Below are positions 9,045 through 18,269 of a stretch of DNA of 64,000 bases, piece after piece. The translations under genes and the position numbers were made by a program. The stretch comes from Dolosigranulum pigrum ATCC 51524 (GTDB lineage: Bacteria > Bacillota > Bacilli > Lactobacillales > Carnobacteriaceae_A): the NCBI RefSeq assembly GCF_000245815.1, contig NZ_JH601103.1:1017438-1081437 (forward strand), in the 5' to 3' direction. Below the pieces are notes generated by a model. That model saw only the letters and a program-made list of their open reading frames with translations. It had not been told where the DNA came from and ran no database searches. Each line of letters starts with the position of its first letter. Position 1 is the first letter of the stretch.

Positions 9045-9722
9045 GTGAAAGGAAGAAAACATATTGTGTTAACTGTTGGAGGGATGATCGGAGCTGGTAA
9101 GACGACCGTGACGAAATTAATTGCTGATCGACTCGATTTTACCGCTTATTATGAAGATGTTGATAATAATCAAATTTTACCGCTCTTTTATACTGCAACG
9201 CCAGAAGAGCAAGAACGTAAACGATATCCATTCTTATTGCAACTTGAATTTTTGAATAGTCGTTTTCGTGTGATTAAAGATGTCCTGTTAGATGAACAGC
9301 ATGCTATTATGGACCGTTCAATTTATGAAGATCACTATTTTGCGCGTATCAATAATCAGATTGGCGATATTAGTGATGTAGAGTTTTCAATTTATGAAAA
9401 GTTGCTCCATAATATGATGGAAGAACTTGAAGAGTTACCGAAAAAAGCACCGGATTTGATGATTTTTCTCGATATTTCTTTCGAAAAGACGATGGAACGT
9501 ATTGCTAAGCGTGGTCGTGACTTTGAACAAGATGAAGCATTGAAAAATTATTACTTTACGTTATGGAAAGATTATCGTGATTGGGTTGAGAATTACTATG
9601 ACAAGTCTGACGTTTATATTATCGATATGGATAAGTATGATATTGAGACGTCAGAAGCGGATCGTCAAGAAATTGTTAGTGATATTAAACAATGGTGCGC
9701 CGATCGCGGTGTACATGTGTAA
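9045..9722 (+). CDS. Deoxynucleoside kinase (dAK/dGK type)
   Basis: This 225-residue kinase phosphorylates deoxynucleosides to monophosphates for nucleotide salvage. The P-loop is GMIGAGKTT (residues 13-21), followed by the ED pair at 37-38, the family DRS motif at residues 90-92 and an arginine-rich lid near KRGRDFEQ. This matches the deoxyadenosine/deoxyguanosine kinases of Lactobacillales, which in some lactobacilli occur as two tandem genes forming a heterodimer; only one copy is seen here. The start is GTG at 9045 with a weak AAGAGTGA site. DUF454 follows 11 bases downstream. Confidence 0.9.
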   Translation: MKGRKHIVLTVGGMIGAGKTTVTKLIADRLDFTAYYEDVDNNQILPLFYTATPEEQERKRYPFLLQLEFLNSRFRVIKDVLLDEQHAIMDRSIYEDHYFARINNQIGDISDVEFSIYEKLLHNMMEELEELPKKAPDLMIFLDISFEKTMERIAKRGRDFEQDEALKNYYFTLWKDYRDWVENYYDKSDVYIIDMDKYDIETSEADRQEIVSDIKQWCADRGVHV

Positions 9723-9733
9723 GGAGATAGCTG

Positions 9734-10096
9734 ATGCGTATATTATATATTATTGGAGGCTTTATCTCATTTCTGCTCGGCATCATCGGTATTCCTTTGC
9801 CAATTTTGCCAACAACTCCCTTTTTACTTTTGTCAGGGTATTTATTTGCGCGTAGTTCTAAGCGATTCGAGAAGTGGTTGAAACAGACGAAAGTATATCA
9901 GTTCTATGTGGCTGATTATGCTGAAAACAAGACTATTGCGCGTGAGCGGAAGAAAAAGATTATTATTCAAATTTATATATTAATGGGAATTTCGATTTAT
10001 TTTGCCCCCTTATGGCCGGTAAAAATGGGATTAGGTGCGTTAACTGTGTTTATTACGTATTATTTATTTAACGTGATCGATGAGCCGGAAGAGTAA
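9734..10096 (+). CDS. DUF454 (YbaN-like) inner membrane protein
   Basis: A 120-residue membrane protein of the DUF454 family. The diagnostic N-terminal stretch GIIGIPLPILPTTPFLLLSGY joins two hydrophobic helices, then comes a basic cytoplasmic loop (residues 43-77) and two further helices near the C-terminus. The function of the family is unknown. It follows the kinase after 11 bases with an AAGGAGATAG site and is probably in the same transcript. Confidence 0.88.
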   Translation: MRILYIIGGFISFLLGIIGIPLPILPTTPFLLLSGYLFARSSKRFEKWLKQTKVYQFYVADYAENKTIARERKKKIIIQIYILMGISIYFAPLWPVKMGLGALTVFITYYLFNVIDEPEE

Positions 10097-10203
10097 CAGG
10101 ATAAATAGGCGTAACAATTACGACTTTTATTTAAAAAATGTAAGAAAATTGCTTTTTTTAAGTGAAATGCGCCCGTAAATGATAAAAGTATGATAGAATA
10201 GGA

Positions 10204-10237
10204 CTGATTGACATTGATCAATCAGCTAGAATAGAAT
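10204..10237 (+). promoter_or_regulatory. Promoter with inverted repeat upstream of the two-component operon
   Basis: A consensus -35 box TTGACA (10208-10213) is followed after 18 bases by TAGAAT (10232-10237), 21 bases before the response regulator ATG. An 8-bp inverted repeat (CTGATTGA 10204-10211, TCAATCAG 10218-10225, six-base centre) overlaps the -35 box. A protein bound here would block polymerase, so this is a candidate operator, possibly for autoregulation. Confidence 0.7.
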
Positions 10238-10258
10238 GAGTAATTAAAGGAGATCATC

Positions 10259-10951
10259 ATGGGAAAAATATTAATTATTGAAGATGAGAAGAATTTAGCG
10301 CGTTTTGTAGAGTTAGAATTAAAACATGAAGGATTCGAGACAGAAGTTCGCTTCGACGGTCGTTCTGGAGTGGAAGCGGCACTCGATGAAAATGAAGAAT
10401 GGGACATTATTTTACTTGATTTAATGTTGCCAGAATTGAATGGGATTGATGTGGCTAGACGAGTTCGTCAAGTCAGCAATGTGCCGATTATTATGATGAC
10501 AGCACGTGATTCGGTGATTGATCGTGTCTCTGGGTTTGACCATGGAGCAGATGATTACGTGGTTAAACCGTTTGCGATTGAAGAATTATTAGCGCGTATG
10601 CGTGCCTTGCTACGTCGAATCGAAATTGAATCTGAAAACAACATCAGCAATCAAGCGATGATCAAGTACAAAGATTTATTAGTTGAGAAAGAAAATCGGA
10701 TTGTACGTCGTGGTGATGAAGTCATTGAATTAACGAAACGTGAATATGAATTACTGGTTGAGTTAATGGAAAATATCAATGTTGTGTTATCCCGTGAAAC
10801 ATTGCTGAATACTGTATGGGGTTATGAACCAGGGATTGAAACAAATGTGGTTGATGTGTATATTCGATACTTACGTAACAAAATTGATGTCCCATCACAA
10901 GAAAGTTACATTCAAACGGTACGCGGAACTGGTTATGTGATGCGGAAATGA
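10259..10951 (+). CDS. OmpR-family response regulator (CovR/ArlR-like)
   Basis: A 230-residue DNA-binding response regulator. The receiver domain (about residues 1-120) has the acidic pair after ILIIEDE, the phospho-acceptor D54 in LLDLMLPE, the threonine of MMTARDS and K103 in VVKPFA. The C-terminal winged helix (about 130-230) ends with YIRYLRNKID and VRGTGYVMRK, the OmpR/PhoB pattern. The opening ILIIEDEKNLARFVELEL closely resembles CovR of streptococci and ArlR of staphylococci, which regulate surface and virulence genes; orthology cannot be decided from sequence alone. It overlaps the histidine kinase gene by four bases. Confidence 0.95.
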   Translation: MGKILIIEDEKNLARFVELELKHEGFETEVRFDGRSGVEAALDENEEWDIILLDLMLPELNGIDVARRVRQVSNVPIIMMTARDSVIDRVSGFDHGADDYVVKPFAIEELLARMRALLRRIEIESENNISNQAMIKYKDLLVEKENRIVRRGDEVIELTKREYELLVELMENINVVLSRETLLNTVWGYEPGIETNVVDVYIRYLRNKIDVPSQESYIQTVRGTGYVMRK

Positions 10952-12447
10952 CATTAAAAGAAGTGGACGATAAACGTCTGTCAGTTAAATGGCGATGGAC
11001 ATTAGCAACGTCATTAGCATTCTTTGTGACGTATGCTATTTTCTCAAGTATCTTATACATGAGTGTCGTCCGCATCATGCTCTCTAGTGAAGAAAAAGGA
11101 ATGGAGCGAGTAGTCACTGAGATAACGCGTAACTTTGAGACGAGTCAATCCACCGTGGATGAACAGTTAGTTGAGGAAATTTTTGAATCATCTAATGTCA
11201 ATATCGACTCTCTTGTGACAACAGCTATCAACAGCGATTCGTCACAAGAGAGTCAATATATGTCATATCAGAATAGTTTAATTTTGCGTGTGATTGATTT
11301 AGATCATCATGTTGTTTATCAATCATCAGAAGTTGAGGCAACTTTTGCTAAGACAGTGGCCACAGAGACATTCTCAATCCAAACAGATGGAAGTAAGTCA
11401 CTGTCAACAATGGATCCGATTTATAATGATGCAGGCGATATTATTGGGCACCTGCAACTCATTAATACATTGGGGAGTTATCATCAGTTACTTAACCAAA
11501 TTCGAACAGCTATTGTCTTTATTGGGTTCTTAGCCGTATTTTTTAGTTTTATTTTTGGTTTGTTAATTACGACAACTTTCCTACAGCCGGTGCGTTATCT
11601 GACCCGAGTGATGAATACAATTACGAAAGATCCCGAGTCAACTGAGCGTATTACAATCGAAGGTGGGCCAAATGAGTTTACGGATATGGCCGATACGTAT
11701 AATACGATGATTAACCGGATGCAAGATAATATTGAAAGCCAAAAGCAATTCGTAGAAGATGTTTCACACGAGTTGCGAACACCGGTAGCTGTGGTTGAGG
11801 GGCATCTGAAGTTGCTAAAACGTTGGGGAAAAGATGACCCTGAGATTCTCGATGAATCAATTGAAGCATCCGTCCAAGAGATCGGTCGGATGAAGAGTCT
11901 AGTCCAAGAAATGTTAGACTTATCACGCGCTTCGCAAGTGGACATTCAGTACAAAGATGAAAAAACGGATGTCTTAGAGATTTGTAAACAAGCTCATACG
12001 AATATTCAGTTAGTTCATCCTCATTTCGATTTTATTTTTGATACTGAGATAACAGATCCTGCTTATGTGAATATGTATCGTAACCATTTAGAGCAAGTTC
12101 TGATGATTCTGCTCGATAATGCCGTTAAATATTCAACAGATAGACAGGAAGTTCACTTATCAGTTTCGACGAATCATGCACAAGTTAATATTGCCGTTCA
12201 GGACTTTGGTGAAGGGATGACTGAGGAAGATAGTCATAAAATTTTCAATCGATTTTACCGAGTAGATAAGGCACGCAGTCGGAATAAGGGGGGCAATGGC
12301 TTGGGGCTATCTATTGCTAAGCAATTAATTAATGGCTACCGTGGTGTTATTTGGGCGGATAGTTCGTTAAATCACGGCTCAGTATTTCACGTACAGTTGC
12401 CTTTATTAAAGGATATGCCTCCTCACGAGAAGCCGACAAAATCTTAA
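10948..12447 (+). CDS. Sensor histidine kinase partner of the CovR/ArlR-like regulator
   Basis: The 499-residue kinase has transmembrane helix 1 at about residues 19-43, an extracellular sensor region (about 45-185), helix 2 at about 188-212 and a HAMP linker running to about 265. The dimerisation box DVSHELRTP carries the phosphorylated H274. The ATPase domain shows the N box (LLDNAVKYS), G1 (DFGEGM), F box (FNRFYRVDKA) and G2 (GGNGLGLSIA). It is of the HisKA/HATPase_c class, like CovS and ArlS. Translation is coupled to the regulator by the ATGA overlap, and a terminator closes the two-gene operon. Confidence 0.95.
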   Translation: MTLKEVDDKRLSVKWRWTLATSLAFFVTYAIFSSILYMSVVRIMLSSEEKGMERVVTEITRNFETSQSTVDEQLVEEIFESSNVNIDSLVTTAINSDSSQESQYMSYQNSLILRVIDLDHHVVYQSSEVEATFAKTVATETFSIQTDGSKSLSTMDPIYNDAGDIIGHLQLINTLGSYHQLLNQIRTAIVFIGFLAVFFSFIFGLLITTTFLQPVRYLTRVMNTITKDPESTERITIEGGPNEFTDMADTYNTMINRMQDNIESQKQFVEDVSHELRTPVAVVEGHLKLLKRWGKDDPEILDESIEASVQEIGRMKSLVQEMLDLSRASQVDIQYKDEKTDVLEICKQAHTNIQLVHPHFDFIFDTEITDPAYVNMYRNHLEQVLMILLDNAVKYSTDRQEVHLSVSTNHAQVNIAVQDFGEGMTEEDSHKIFNRFYRVDKARSRNKGGNGLGLSIAKQLINGYRGVIWADSSLNHGSVFHVQLPLLKDMPPHEKPTKS

Positions 12448-12473
12448 TATAATGTGCATTAGAATAAGAATGA

Positions 12474-12512
12474 AAAAACAGCTAATTGAGACATTGCGAT
12501 TAGCTGTTTTTC
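12474..12512 (+). terminator. Terminator after the two-component operon
   Basis: AAAAACAGCTAAT (12474-12486) pairs perfectly with ATTAGCTGTTTTT (12499-12511), leaving a 12-base loop and a T-run. Confidence 0.88.
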
Positions 12513-12542
12513 AATCGAATAGAGGGAAACTCCGTAAATGAC

Positions 12543-12570
12543 TTACATACAGGATGTTTTGTTGTATAAT
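12543..12570 (+). promoter_or_regulatory. Promoter of dinB
   Basis: TTACAT (12543-12548) and a perfect TATAAT (12565-12570) are 16 bases apart. The dyad ACAT-5-ATGT (12545-12557) overlaps the -35 region, but it is too short to call a LexA box. The promoter lies upstream of the chosen dinB start and inside any longer reading of that frame, which supports the 12595 start. Confidence 0.7.
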
Positions 12571-12594
12571 GGAGATATTGTAGGAGGTGGTGAG

Positions 12595-13725
12595 ATGGAT
12601 TATGGGATATTAACATTCGATGAGCCAACCCGAGATACGTCGCGGAAAATCATCCATATTGATATGGATGCCTTCTATGCGTCGGTTGAACGGCGTGAAG
12701 ATCCATCACTCGAAGGTAAGCCGGTCGTTATTGCTCGCCACCCAAAAGATACAGAAGGTCGCGGAGTAGTCACTACGGCCAGTTATGAAGCCCGTCAGTT
12801 TGGGATTCACTCAGCGATGAGTGCAGCCAAGGCCTATGAATTATGTCCACGTGCCATTTTTATTCCACCGAATTTTACGTTATATCGTCAAATATCGGCC
12901 CAAATTCATGACATATTTTATCAATATACTGATTTGGTCCAACCATTATCACTCGATGAGGCTTATCTTGATGTAACTAATAATAAAAAGAGTATGCCTT
13001 CAGCTACCATGATTGCCCAGCAACTTCAGAAAATCATTTATGAGCAGACTCAACTGACTTGTTCAGCTGGCGTATCATACAATAAATTTATTGCTAAAAT
13101 TGCTAGTGATTACCAAAAACCAAGTGGCCTAACAGTGGTGACCCCCGCATCAGCTCATCACTTTTTGATGCAACTGCCGATAGAGAAATTTTTTGGCGTG
13201 GGTGAGAAGACCTTGGAGAAAATGCATGCTCTTAATATTTATACGGGAGAAGACTTGTACCAGCAAACATTGGATGATTTAATGCACAGGTTTGGAAAGA
13301 TGGGTTATTCTTTGTATCATAAGGTGCGTGGAATTGATAATAGTCCAGTCGTGGCTGACCGCACACGTAAATCAGTTGGGAAAGAGTCCACCTATGCGCA
13401 CGTGATCACTCATGATGATGAAGTGATTCAACAATTGCGTCGGTTAAGCCAGCAAACATTTGCCAGTTTGGAGAAGCATCGTTTGCATGGGAAGACGGTA
13501 GTATTGAAGTATCGATATAGCAACTTTAGTACACATACTAAGCGGAGAACGTTATTTAATTACATTCATTCTGCTGAGGATTTGTTTAATATAGCTTCCG
13601 ATCTATGGTATGAAGAAGGTGATGTAGAGCAAGGGGTTCGTCTACTAGGAGTTACCGTAACTAATCTGAATAAAATGAGTTATGAGAATATGGCATTGCC
13701 ACTACATCATTCAAAAAAGAGGTGA
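12595..13725 (+). CDS. dinB: DNA polymerase IV (Y-family)
   Basis: DinB performs error-prone translesion synthesis. The ATG at 12595 has a strong TAGGAGGTGG site and gives 376 residues; an upstream ATG at 12538 would precede the promoter. The catalytic carboxylates are visible in IHIDMDAFYASVE and in LSLDEAYLDVT, and the YEARQFGIHSAMS and SAGVSYNKFIAKIASDYQKP segments fit the palm and fingers. A helix-hairpin-helix thumb (about residues 175-215) and little-finger domain complete the protein. It runs into the CBS-HotDog gene with no terminator, so the two are likely co-transcribed. Confidence 0.96.
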   Translation: MDYGILTFDEPTRDTSRKIIHIDMDAFYASVERREDPSLEGKPVVIARHPKDTEGRGVVTTASYEARQFGIHSAMSAAKAYELCPRAIFIPPNFTLYRQISAQIHDIFYQYTDLVQPLSLDEAYLDVTNNKKSMPSATMIAQQLQKIIYEQTQLTCSAGVSYNKFIAKIASDYQKPSGLTVVTPASAHHFLMQLPIEKFFGVGEKTLEKMHALNIYTGEDLYQQTLDDLMHRFGKMGYSLYHKVRGIDNSPVVADRTRKSVGKESTYAHVITHDDEVIQQLRRLSQQTFASLEKHRLHGKTVVLKYRYSNFSTHTKRRTLFNYIHSAEDLFNIASDLWYEEGDVEQGVRLLGVTVTNLNKMSYENMALPLHHSKKR

Positions 13726-13736
13726 AACATATCACA

Positions 13737-15035
13737 ATGACAACAAAACATAATAAGATTATAAATTATATTGAAGCATTCCCGATTGGTCAAAAATTGT
13801 CCGTAAGAAAGATTGCCAAAGAATTAGACGTGAGTGAGGGAACTGCTTATCGTGCTATTAAGAGTGCCGAGGATTCGGGATTAGTCACAACGATTGAACG
13901 TGTTGGAACTATTCGAATCGATGGACGCGATATACAAAAAATTAATACGTTAACCTTCAGTGAAATCTTAAAAATTATTGACGGTGAAATATTAGGCGGA
14001 GAAGCTGGCTTAGATAAACCACTGAATCGTTTTTTTATCGGGGCGATGACAGAAGAAGCAATGGAGCGCTACTTGGCAGATCATTCGTTAATGATTATCG
14101 GTAACCGACAAGAAGCCCAGAAGTTATCTTTGGAAACGGGAGCGGCAGTCTTAATTACTGGTGGGTTCAAAGCAGATCAAGCGATCATCGAATTGGCTAA
14201 TGAGTTGGCATTGCCTCTGATGTCAACTTCTTACGATACATTTACCGTATCTTCAATGATTAACCGCGCAATGTCAGATCAATTAATTAAGAAGGAAATT
14301 TTGTTAGTGAGCCATATCTATACGCGAATGGAAGATACAGATTATCTCTTGGCAAAAGGAACAGTCTTTGATTACAAAGTACTTAATCGAAAAGATGGCC
14401 ACTCTAAGTTTCCGATTATTAATCACCAAAATCGCCTCGTGGGAGTGATCTCAGCCAGCGATATTATTGGTAAAGAAGATAACACACCACTTGATACGAT
14501 TATGACACGTGAAGCTAAAGTTGCTAAACCGTACATGAGTGTTGCGACGGCTGCTCATATGATGATTTGGGAAGGGTTGGAATTTATGCCAGTTATTGAG
14601 GATGATTTAACATTGACCGGCATTATATCACGCCAAGACATTATGAAAGCCATGCAGTCACAGCAACAACAAGCCCATATTCATGATACAATTTTGGATC
14701 AAGTGAGAACATTAATTGAAGATGTCGGCAACGATCAGTTCACTTTCACTGTTTCGCCACAAATGACGAACCAACTGGGGACGATTTCTTATGGCGTTTT
14801 AACTGAAATTATTACATCAACGAGCCAAATCATGCTAGCGAAGAACCGGGTGAATAATATTAGTATTGAACAAATTCAACTTCATTACTTCAAGCTCATT
14901 CAATTAGGTGCAGAAGTCATTATTAAGCCCACTATTTTTGATGAATCAAGGCGATTTGCCCGAATGGATGTTGAAGTGATTGATATGAATGGACTAGCAG
15001 CGAAAGCGCTAATTACCTGTCAATACATCGATTAA
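13737..15035 (+). CDS. HTH-DRTGG-CBS-HotDog regulator (YtoI/SpxR-like)
   Basis: A roughly 432-residue four-domain protein. The N-terminal winged helix-turn-helix (residues about 1-65, with KIAKELDVSEGTAYRAIKSA) suggests DNA binding. It is followed by a DRTGG domain (about 70-185), a pair of CBS domains (about 190-305, with FPIINHQNRLVGVISASDI and MPVIEDDLTLTGIISRQDI) that usually bind nucleotides, and a HotDog thioesterase-like fold (about 315-430). B. subtilis YtoI and pneumococcal SpxR, a regulator of pyruvate oxidase expression, share this order. I take ATG 13737 with AGAGGTGA upstream; GTG 13722, overlapping the dinB stop, is an alternative. The ligand is unknown. Confidence 0.88.
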   Translation: MTTKHNKIINYIEAFPIGQKLSVRKIAKELDVSEGTAYRAIKSAEDSGLVTTIERVGTIRIDGRDIQKINTLTFSEILKIIDGEILGGEAGLDKPLNRFFIGAMTEEAMERYLADHSLMIIGNRQEAQKLSLETGAAVLITGGFKADQAIIELANELALPLMSTSYDTFTVSSMINRAMSDQLIKKEILLVSHIYTRMEDTDYLLAKGTVFDYKVLNRKDGHSKFPIINHQNRLVGVISASDIIGKEDNTPLDTIMTREAKVAKPYMSVATAAHMMIWEGLEFMPVIEDDLTLTGIISRQDIMKAMQSQQQQAHIHDTILDQVRTLIEDVGNDQFTFTVSPQMTNQLGTISYGVLTEIITSTSQIMLAKNRVNNISIEQIQLHYFKLIQLGAEVIIKPTIFDESRRFARMDVEVIDMNGLAAKALITCQYID

Positions 15036-15053
15036 ATATAAGGAGAGATACTT

Positions 15054-16022
15054 ATGACACTAACAGAAAAACAACTTATGGAACAAATATTGGAAAAAAT
15101 CAAACAATGGGATAATATTATCATTCACCGCCATGTCAGCCCAGATCCCGATGCAATTGGCTCACAAGTTGGCCTAGGAGAATTAATTAAAGCTAGCTTT
15201 CCGGAAAAAACGGTTAAATATGCGGGAGAAGGTAGCGAAAGTTTAAACTTCTTGCATACATATGAACCGATCACGATTTCGGATTATGAAGATGCATTAG
15301 TTATTGTAACAGATACCGCTAATATTGCGCGAATTGATGGAGAATACTATAACGAGGGAGCTGATCTAATCAAAATTGATCATCACCCTAAAGACGATTC
15401 CTATGGCTCAATTGAATGGATTCGAACATCAGCTAGCAGTGTGTCCGAAATGATTACTGATTTTTGGCAAACGTTTAAAGATGAATTAACGTTAAATAAT
15501 GAAGGAGCACGCCTACTGTATGCTGGAATTGTGGGAGATACTGGTCGATTCCAATATAATAATACTACACCACAGACGATGCGAATAGCTGCAGATTTGT
15601 TAAGCTTTGATTTCGATCATACGGTGGTTCTCCGCAAATTATACGAAATGCCACCAGCTGTTGCCCGTTTGCAAGGGTACACATTAGAGCATACCAAAGT
15701 TTCACCAGAAGGGGTCGGTCATTTGATTCTCTCTCAGGAATTCCTACATTCGTTAGGCTTGGAAGATGAACATACGAATGCAGTGGTTAGTACACCGGGC
15801 CCAATCTCTGGAGTGAAATGTTGGGGGATTTTTGTTGAGCAACCGGATGGCACTTATCGTTGTCGCTTACGTTCTCATGGCCCAATTATTAATACAATTG
15901 CCAAAGAACATAATGGTGGCGGACACCCACTAGCCAGTGGTGCAAACGCTGAAAATCTTGAAGAAGTCCAAGAAATTTTAAATAAATTTAGAAAAGTTGC
16001 CGTAGAATGGGATCAGGCATAA
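15054..16022 (+). CDS. nrnA: DHH-family oligoribonuclease / pAp phosphatase NrnA
   Basis: NrnA degrades short RNA oligomers and dephosphorylates 3'-phosphoadenosine 5'-phosphate. The 322-residue protein has the DHH phosphoesterase metal motifs HRHVSPDPDAIGS, the Asp of VTDTAN, and KIDHHP, then the DHHA1 domain ending in GGGHPLASGANA. It starts at ATG 15054 with AAGGAGAGA, 18 bases after the CBS-HotDog gene, and probably belongs to the dinB transcript. Confidence 0.95.
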   Translation: MTLTEKQLMEQILEKIKQWDNIIIHRHVSPDPDAIGSQVGLGELIKASFPEKTVKYAGEGSESLNFLHTYEPITISDYEDALVIVTDTANIARIDGEYYNEGADLIKIDHHPKDDSYGSIEWIRTSASSVSEMITDFWQTFKDELTLNNEGARLLYAGIVGDTGRFQYNNTTPQTMRIAADLLSFDFDHTVVLRKLYEMPPAVARLQGYTLEHTKVSPEGVGHLILSQEFLHSLGLEDEHTNAVVSTPGPISGVKCWGIFVEQPDGTYRCRLRSHGPIINTIAKEHNGGGHPLASGANAENLEEVQEILNKFRKVAVEWDQA

Positions 16023-16117
16023 AAAATCAGACTTAGGATGGATGTTCGACTATCGAAGGATGCGTATAATGAAGATGACTAATTCGCTATAACTTTCAAG
16101 TAAATTGAGGTGTAAAA

Positions 16118-18205
16118 ATGAAAGATGCTGAGGTGCTGCAACAATTTAAAGATGGATGTATTCGGTTTTGGAAGTGGTTTAAGAAAATTTGGAAAAAATA
16201 CCACTTAACAAAAGTGTCGATTTTGTCTGTATTAATAGTCGCCTTGATTTTCAGTATTTACTTGAACTTCTTAGCACGAGCGGCGAATGTTAATACACTT
16301 CAGGCCGGTTTAGAACAGAAGACATCGATTGTTGATGTTCGTGGAGAGACGGCTGGGTCGCTTTACTCACAGCAAGGAACGTTTGTTGAGTTAGAAGCTA
16401 TTTCGCCTAATATTCAAGAAGCTGTTATCTCAACAGAGGATCGCCGATTTGAAGATCATCGCGGGTTTGATGTAATTGGGATCGGTCGAGCAGCAGTTCG
16501 GTCCGTGATGGCTGGAGGAATTGCTGGGGGAGGAAGTACCTTAACGCAACAATTAGCTAAAAATGCGTACTTATCGGCAGACCAAACGTTCACACGTAAG
16601 TTGCAGGAATTATTTTTAGCCATCGAAATCGAAAAACATTATTCAAAAGAAGAAATTTTAGAAATGTATCTAAATAATGCATACTTCGGAAATGGGGTTT
16701 GGGGCGTGGAAGATGCCTCGTTGCGTTATTTTGGCAAGTCAGCATCAGATGTGTCTATCTCAGAAGGGGCTATGATAGCTGGCATGTTGAAAGCGCCAAG
16801 TTATTATAATCCTATTGATAACTATGAAGCAGCGATTAATCGACGTGATACAGTCCTAAGTGTCTTAGTTGAGACAGAAGTGATTACGCAAGAGACGTTC
16901 AATGAGTTAACGCAATACGGTCTTGAGCTAGTCAATGCATATGAAGAACATAATGATTATCGTTACCCTTATTTTTTCGATGCAGTCATAGATGAAGCCA
17001 TTAACCGTTATGGGATAGATGAAGAAGACTTATTGAACCGTGGTTATACCATCTATACAACGTTGGATCAGAACTACCAGCAACAAATGGATATGACCTA
17101 TCAACAAGATTACTTATTCTCTCAAGCAACAGATGGTACGCCAGCGCAAAGTGCCTCTGCTGCTATTAACCCGGTCACAGGAGGCGTATCAGCTATCGTG
17201 GGTGGACGCGGGGAATATACCTTGCGCGGCTTCAACCGGGCAACACAGATGCGACGACAGCCCGGATCAACGATGAAACCTCTTGGCGTTTTTGCTCCAG
17301 CTGTTGCGCAAGGCTATACATCCGAATCTATCCTGCCAGATCAATTGCAGAGTTATGGGCCAACTGATTACACCCCTAAAAACTACCATGATCAATATTT
17401 AGGTGAAGTGACCATGAATTATGCGCTTCAAGAAAGTTTGAATCAGCCAGCAGTTTGGTTACTTAATGAAATTGGTATCGATAAAGGCGTGGCCATGCTG
17501 AAAAAATTTGGCATTAAAATTGCAGATGAAGATAAACATCTAGGAAGCGTCGCCTTAGGGGGAATGGCTAAAGGTGTATCGCCTGTTCAATTAGCAGCTG
17601 CTTACGGTGCTTTTGCAAACAATGGTGTACGAATGGACGCACACTTTATTACTCAAATTGTCGATGCAACCGGAAGAGTCATTGTAGATAATACAAACCC
17701 TAAACAAACAAAAGTGATGTCCACGGCGGTTAATGATGAAATGAATCGGATGCTACTGAATGCTTATTCTTCTGAAATTACTCCAAGTGGGTACCGTGTT
17801 GCTGGAAAAACAGGAACAACCGAGCGAGCAGATGGTCAACCCGGTGTAACCGATCAATGGGTAGTCGGCTATACACCTGATGTTGTTGTTGCAACGTGGA
17901 TGGGCTTTGATGATACGACGGAAGAACACTATATTGATGATATCGCGGTCTATGGTACAGGTCAGATTATCCATGATGAATTAGCCCGCATACTACCTTA
18001 TACGACACAGAGTCAATTTGCTGTAGATGTGCCTGTTGAAGAACAACCTAATAATACGAGTGGATTTGAGTTCTTCGATCAATTTAGAGACGCTGCTGAG
18101 CCCGCTTTACGGGATGCTAATGAATCGATTCAAAGAGGAATTGAGCGTTTCCAAGATGGGCTGAGAGCGATTGAGGAAGATATTAGACGCTTTAGAGGCC
18201 AATAA
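16118..18205 (+). CDS. Bifunctional penicillin-binding protein (class A, PBP2A-like)
   Basis: This 695-residue membrane-anchored enzyme polymerises glycan strands and cross-links peptidoglycan. One transmembrane helix (about residues 33-54) follows a basic cytoplasmic tail. The GT51 transglycosylase domain carries the catalytic E107 in STEDRRFEDH and GGSTLTQQLAKN. The transpeptidase domain has the nucleophile S384 in GSTMK, the SLN triad at 440-442 and KTG at 564-566. The C-terminal 60 residues are charged and likely extended. Among Lactobacillales class A proteins it looks most like pneumococcal PBP2A. A palindrome (TTCGA-3-TCGAA, 16045-16057) and a TATAAT (16065-16070) lie upstream, so it probably has its own promoter. 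Confidence 0.93.
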   Translation: MKDAEVLQQFKDGCIRFWKWFKKIWKKYHLTKVSILSVLIVALIFSIYLNFLARAANVNTLQAGLEQKTSIVDVRGETAGSLYSQQGTFVELEAISPNIQEAVISTEDRRFEDHRGFDVIGIGRAAVRSVMAGGIAGGGSTLTQQLAKNAYLSADQTFTRKLQELFLAIEIEKHYSKEEILEMYLNNAYFGNGVWGVEDASLRYFGKSASDVSISEGAMIAGMLKAPSYYNPIDNYEAAINRRDTVLSVLVETEVITQETFNELTQYGLELVNAYEEHNDYRYPYFFDAVIDEAINRYGIDEEDLLNRGYTIYTTLDQNYQQQMDMTYQQDYLFSQATDGTPAQSASAAINPVTGGVSAIVGGRGEYTLRGFNRATQMRRQPGSTMKPLGVFAPAVAQGYTSESILPDQLQSYGPTDYTPKNYHDQYLGEVTMNYALQESLNQPAVWLLNEIGIDKGVAMLKKFGIKIADEDKHLGSVALGGMAKGVSPVQLAAAYGAFANNGVRMDAHFITQIVDATGRVIVDNTNPKQTKVMSTAVNDEMNRMLLNAYSSEITPSGYRVAGKTGTTERADGQPGVTDQWVVGYTPDVVVATWMGFDDTTEEHYIDDIAVYGTGQIIHDELARILPYTTQSQFAVDVPVEEQPNNTSGFEFFDQFRDAAEPALRDANESIQRGIERFQDGLRAIEEDIRRFRGQ

Positions 18206-18207
18206 GT

Positions 18208-18236
18208 TTGAGTTCTCTTATCATTCATGCTATACT
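18208..18236 (+). promoter_or_regulatory. Promoter of the yheA-yhaO-yhaN-yhaM block
   Basis: TTGAGT (18208-18213), a 17-base spacer and TATACT (18231-18236), with a TGC extension directly before the -10 box. This is one of the best sigma-A promoters in the window and starts two bases after the PBP stop codon. Confidence 0.78.
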
Positions 18237-18269
18237 GACGAAGTGAAAACTTATTAAAGGAGTGGAATA

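Noticed and set aside
12545..12557. Dyad ACAT-5-ATGT at the dinB promoter as a LexA (SOS) box
   Set aside because: It does not match the Gram-positive CGAAC-N4-GTTCG pattern and is too short to be significant.
12538..12594. Longer dinB frame starting at ATG 12538
   Set aside because: It would begin upstream of the TATAAT promoter (12565-12570), while ATG 12595 has a strong ribosome binding site and the family start.
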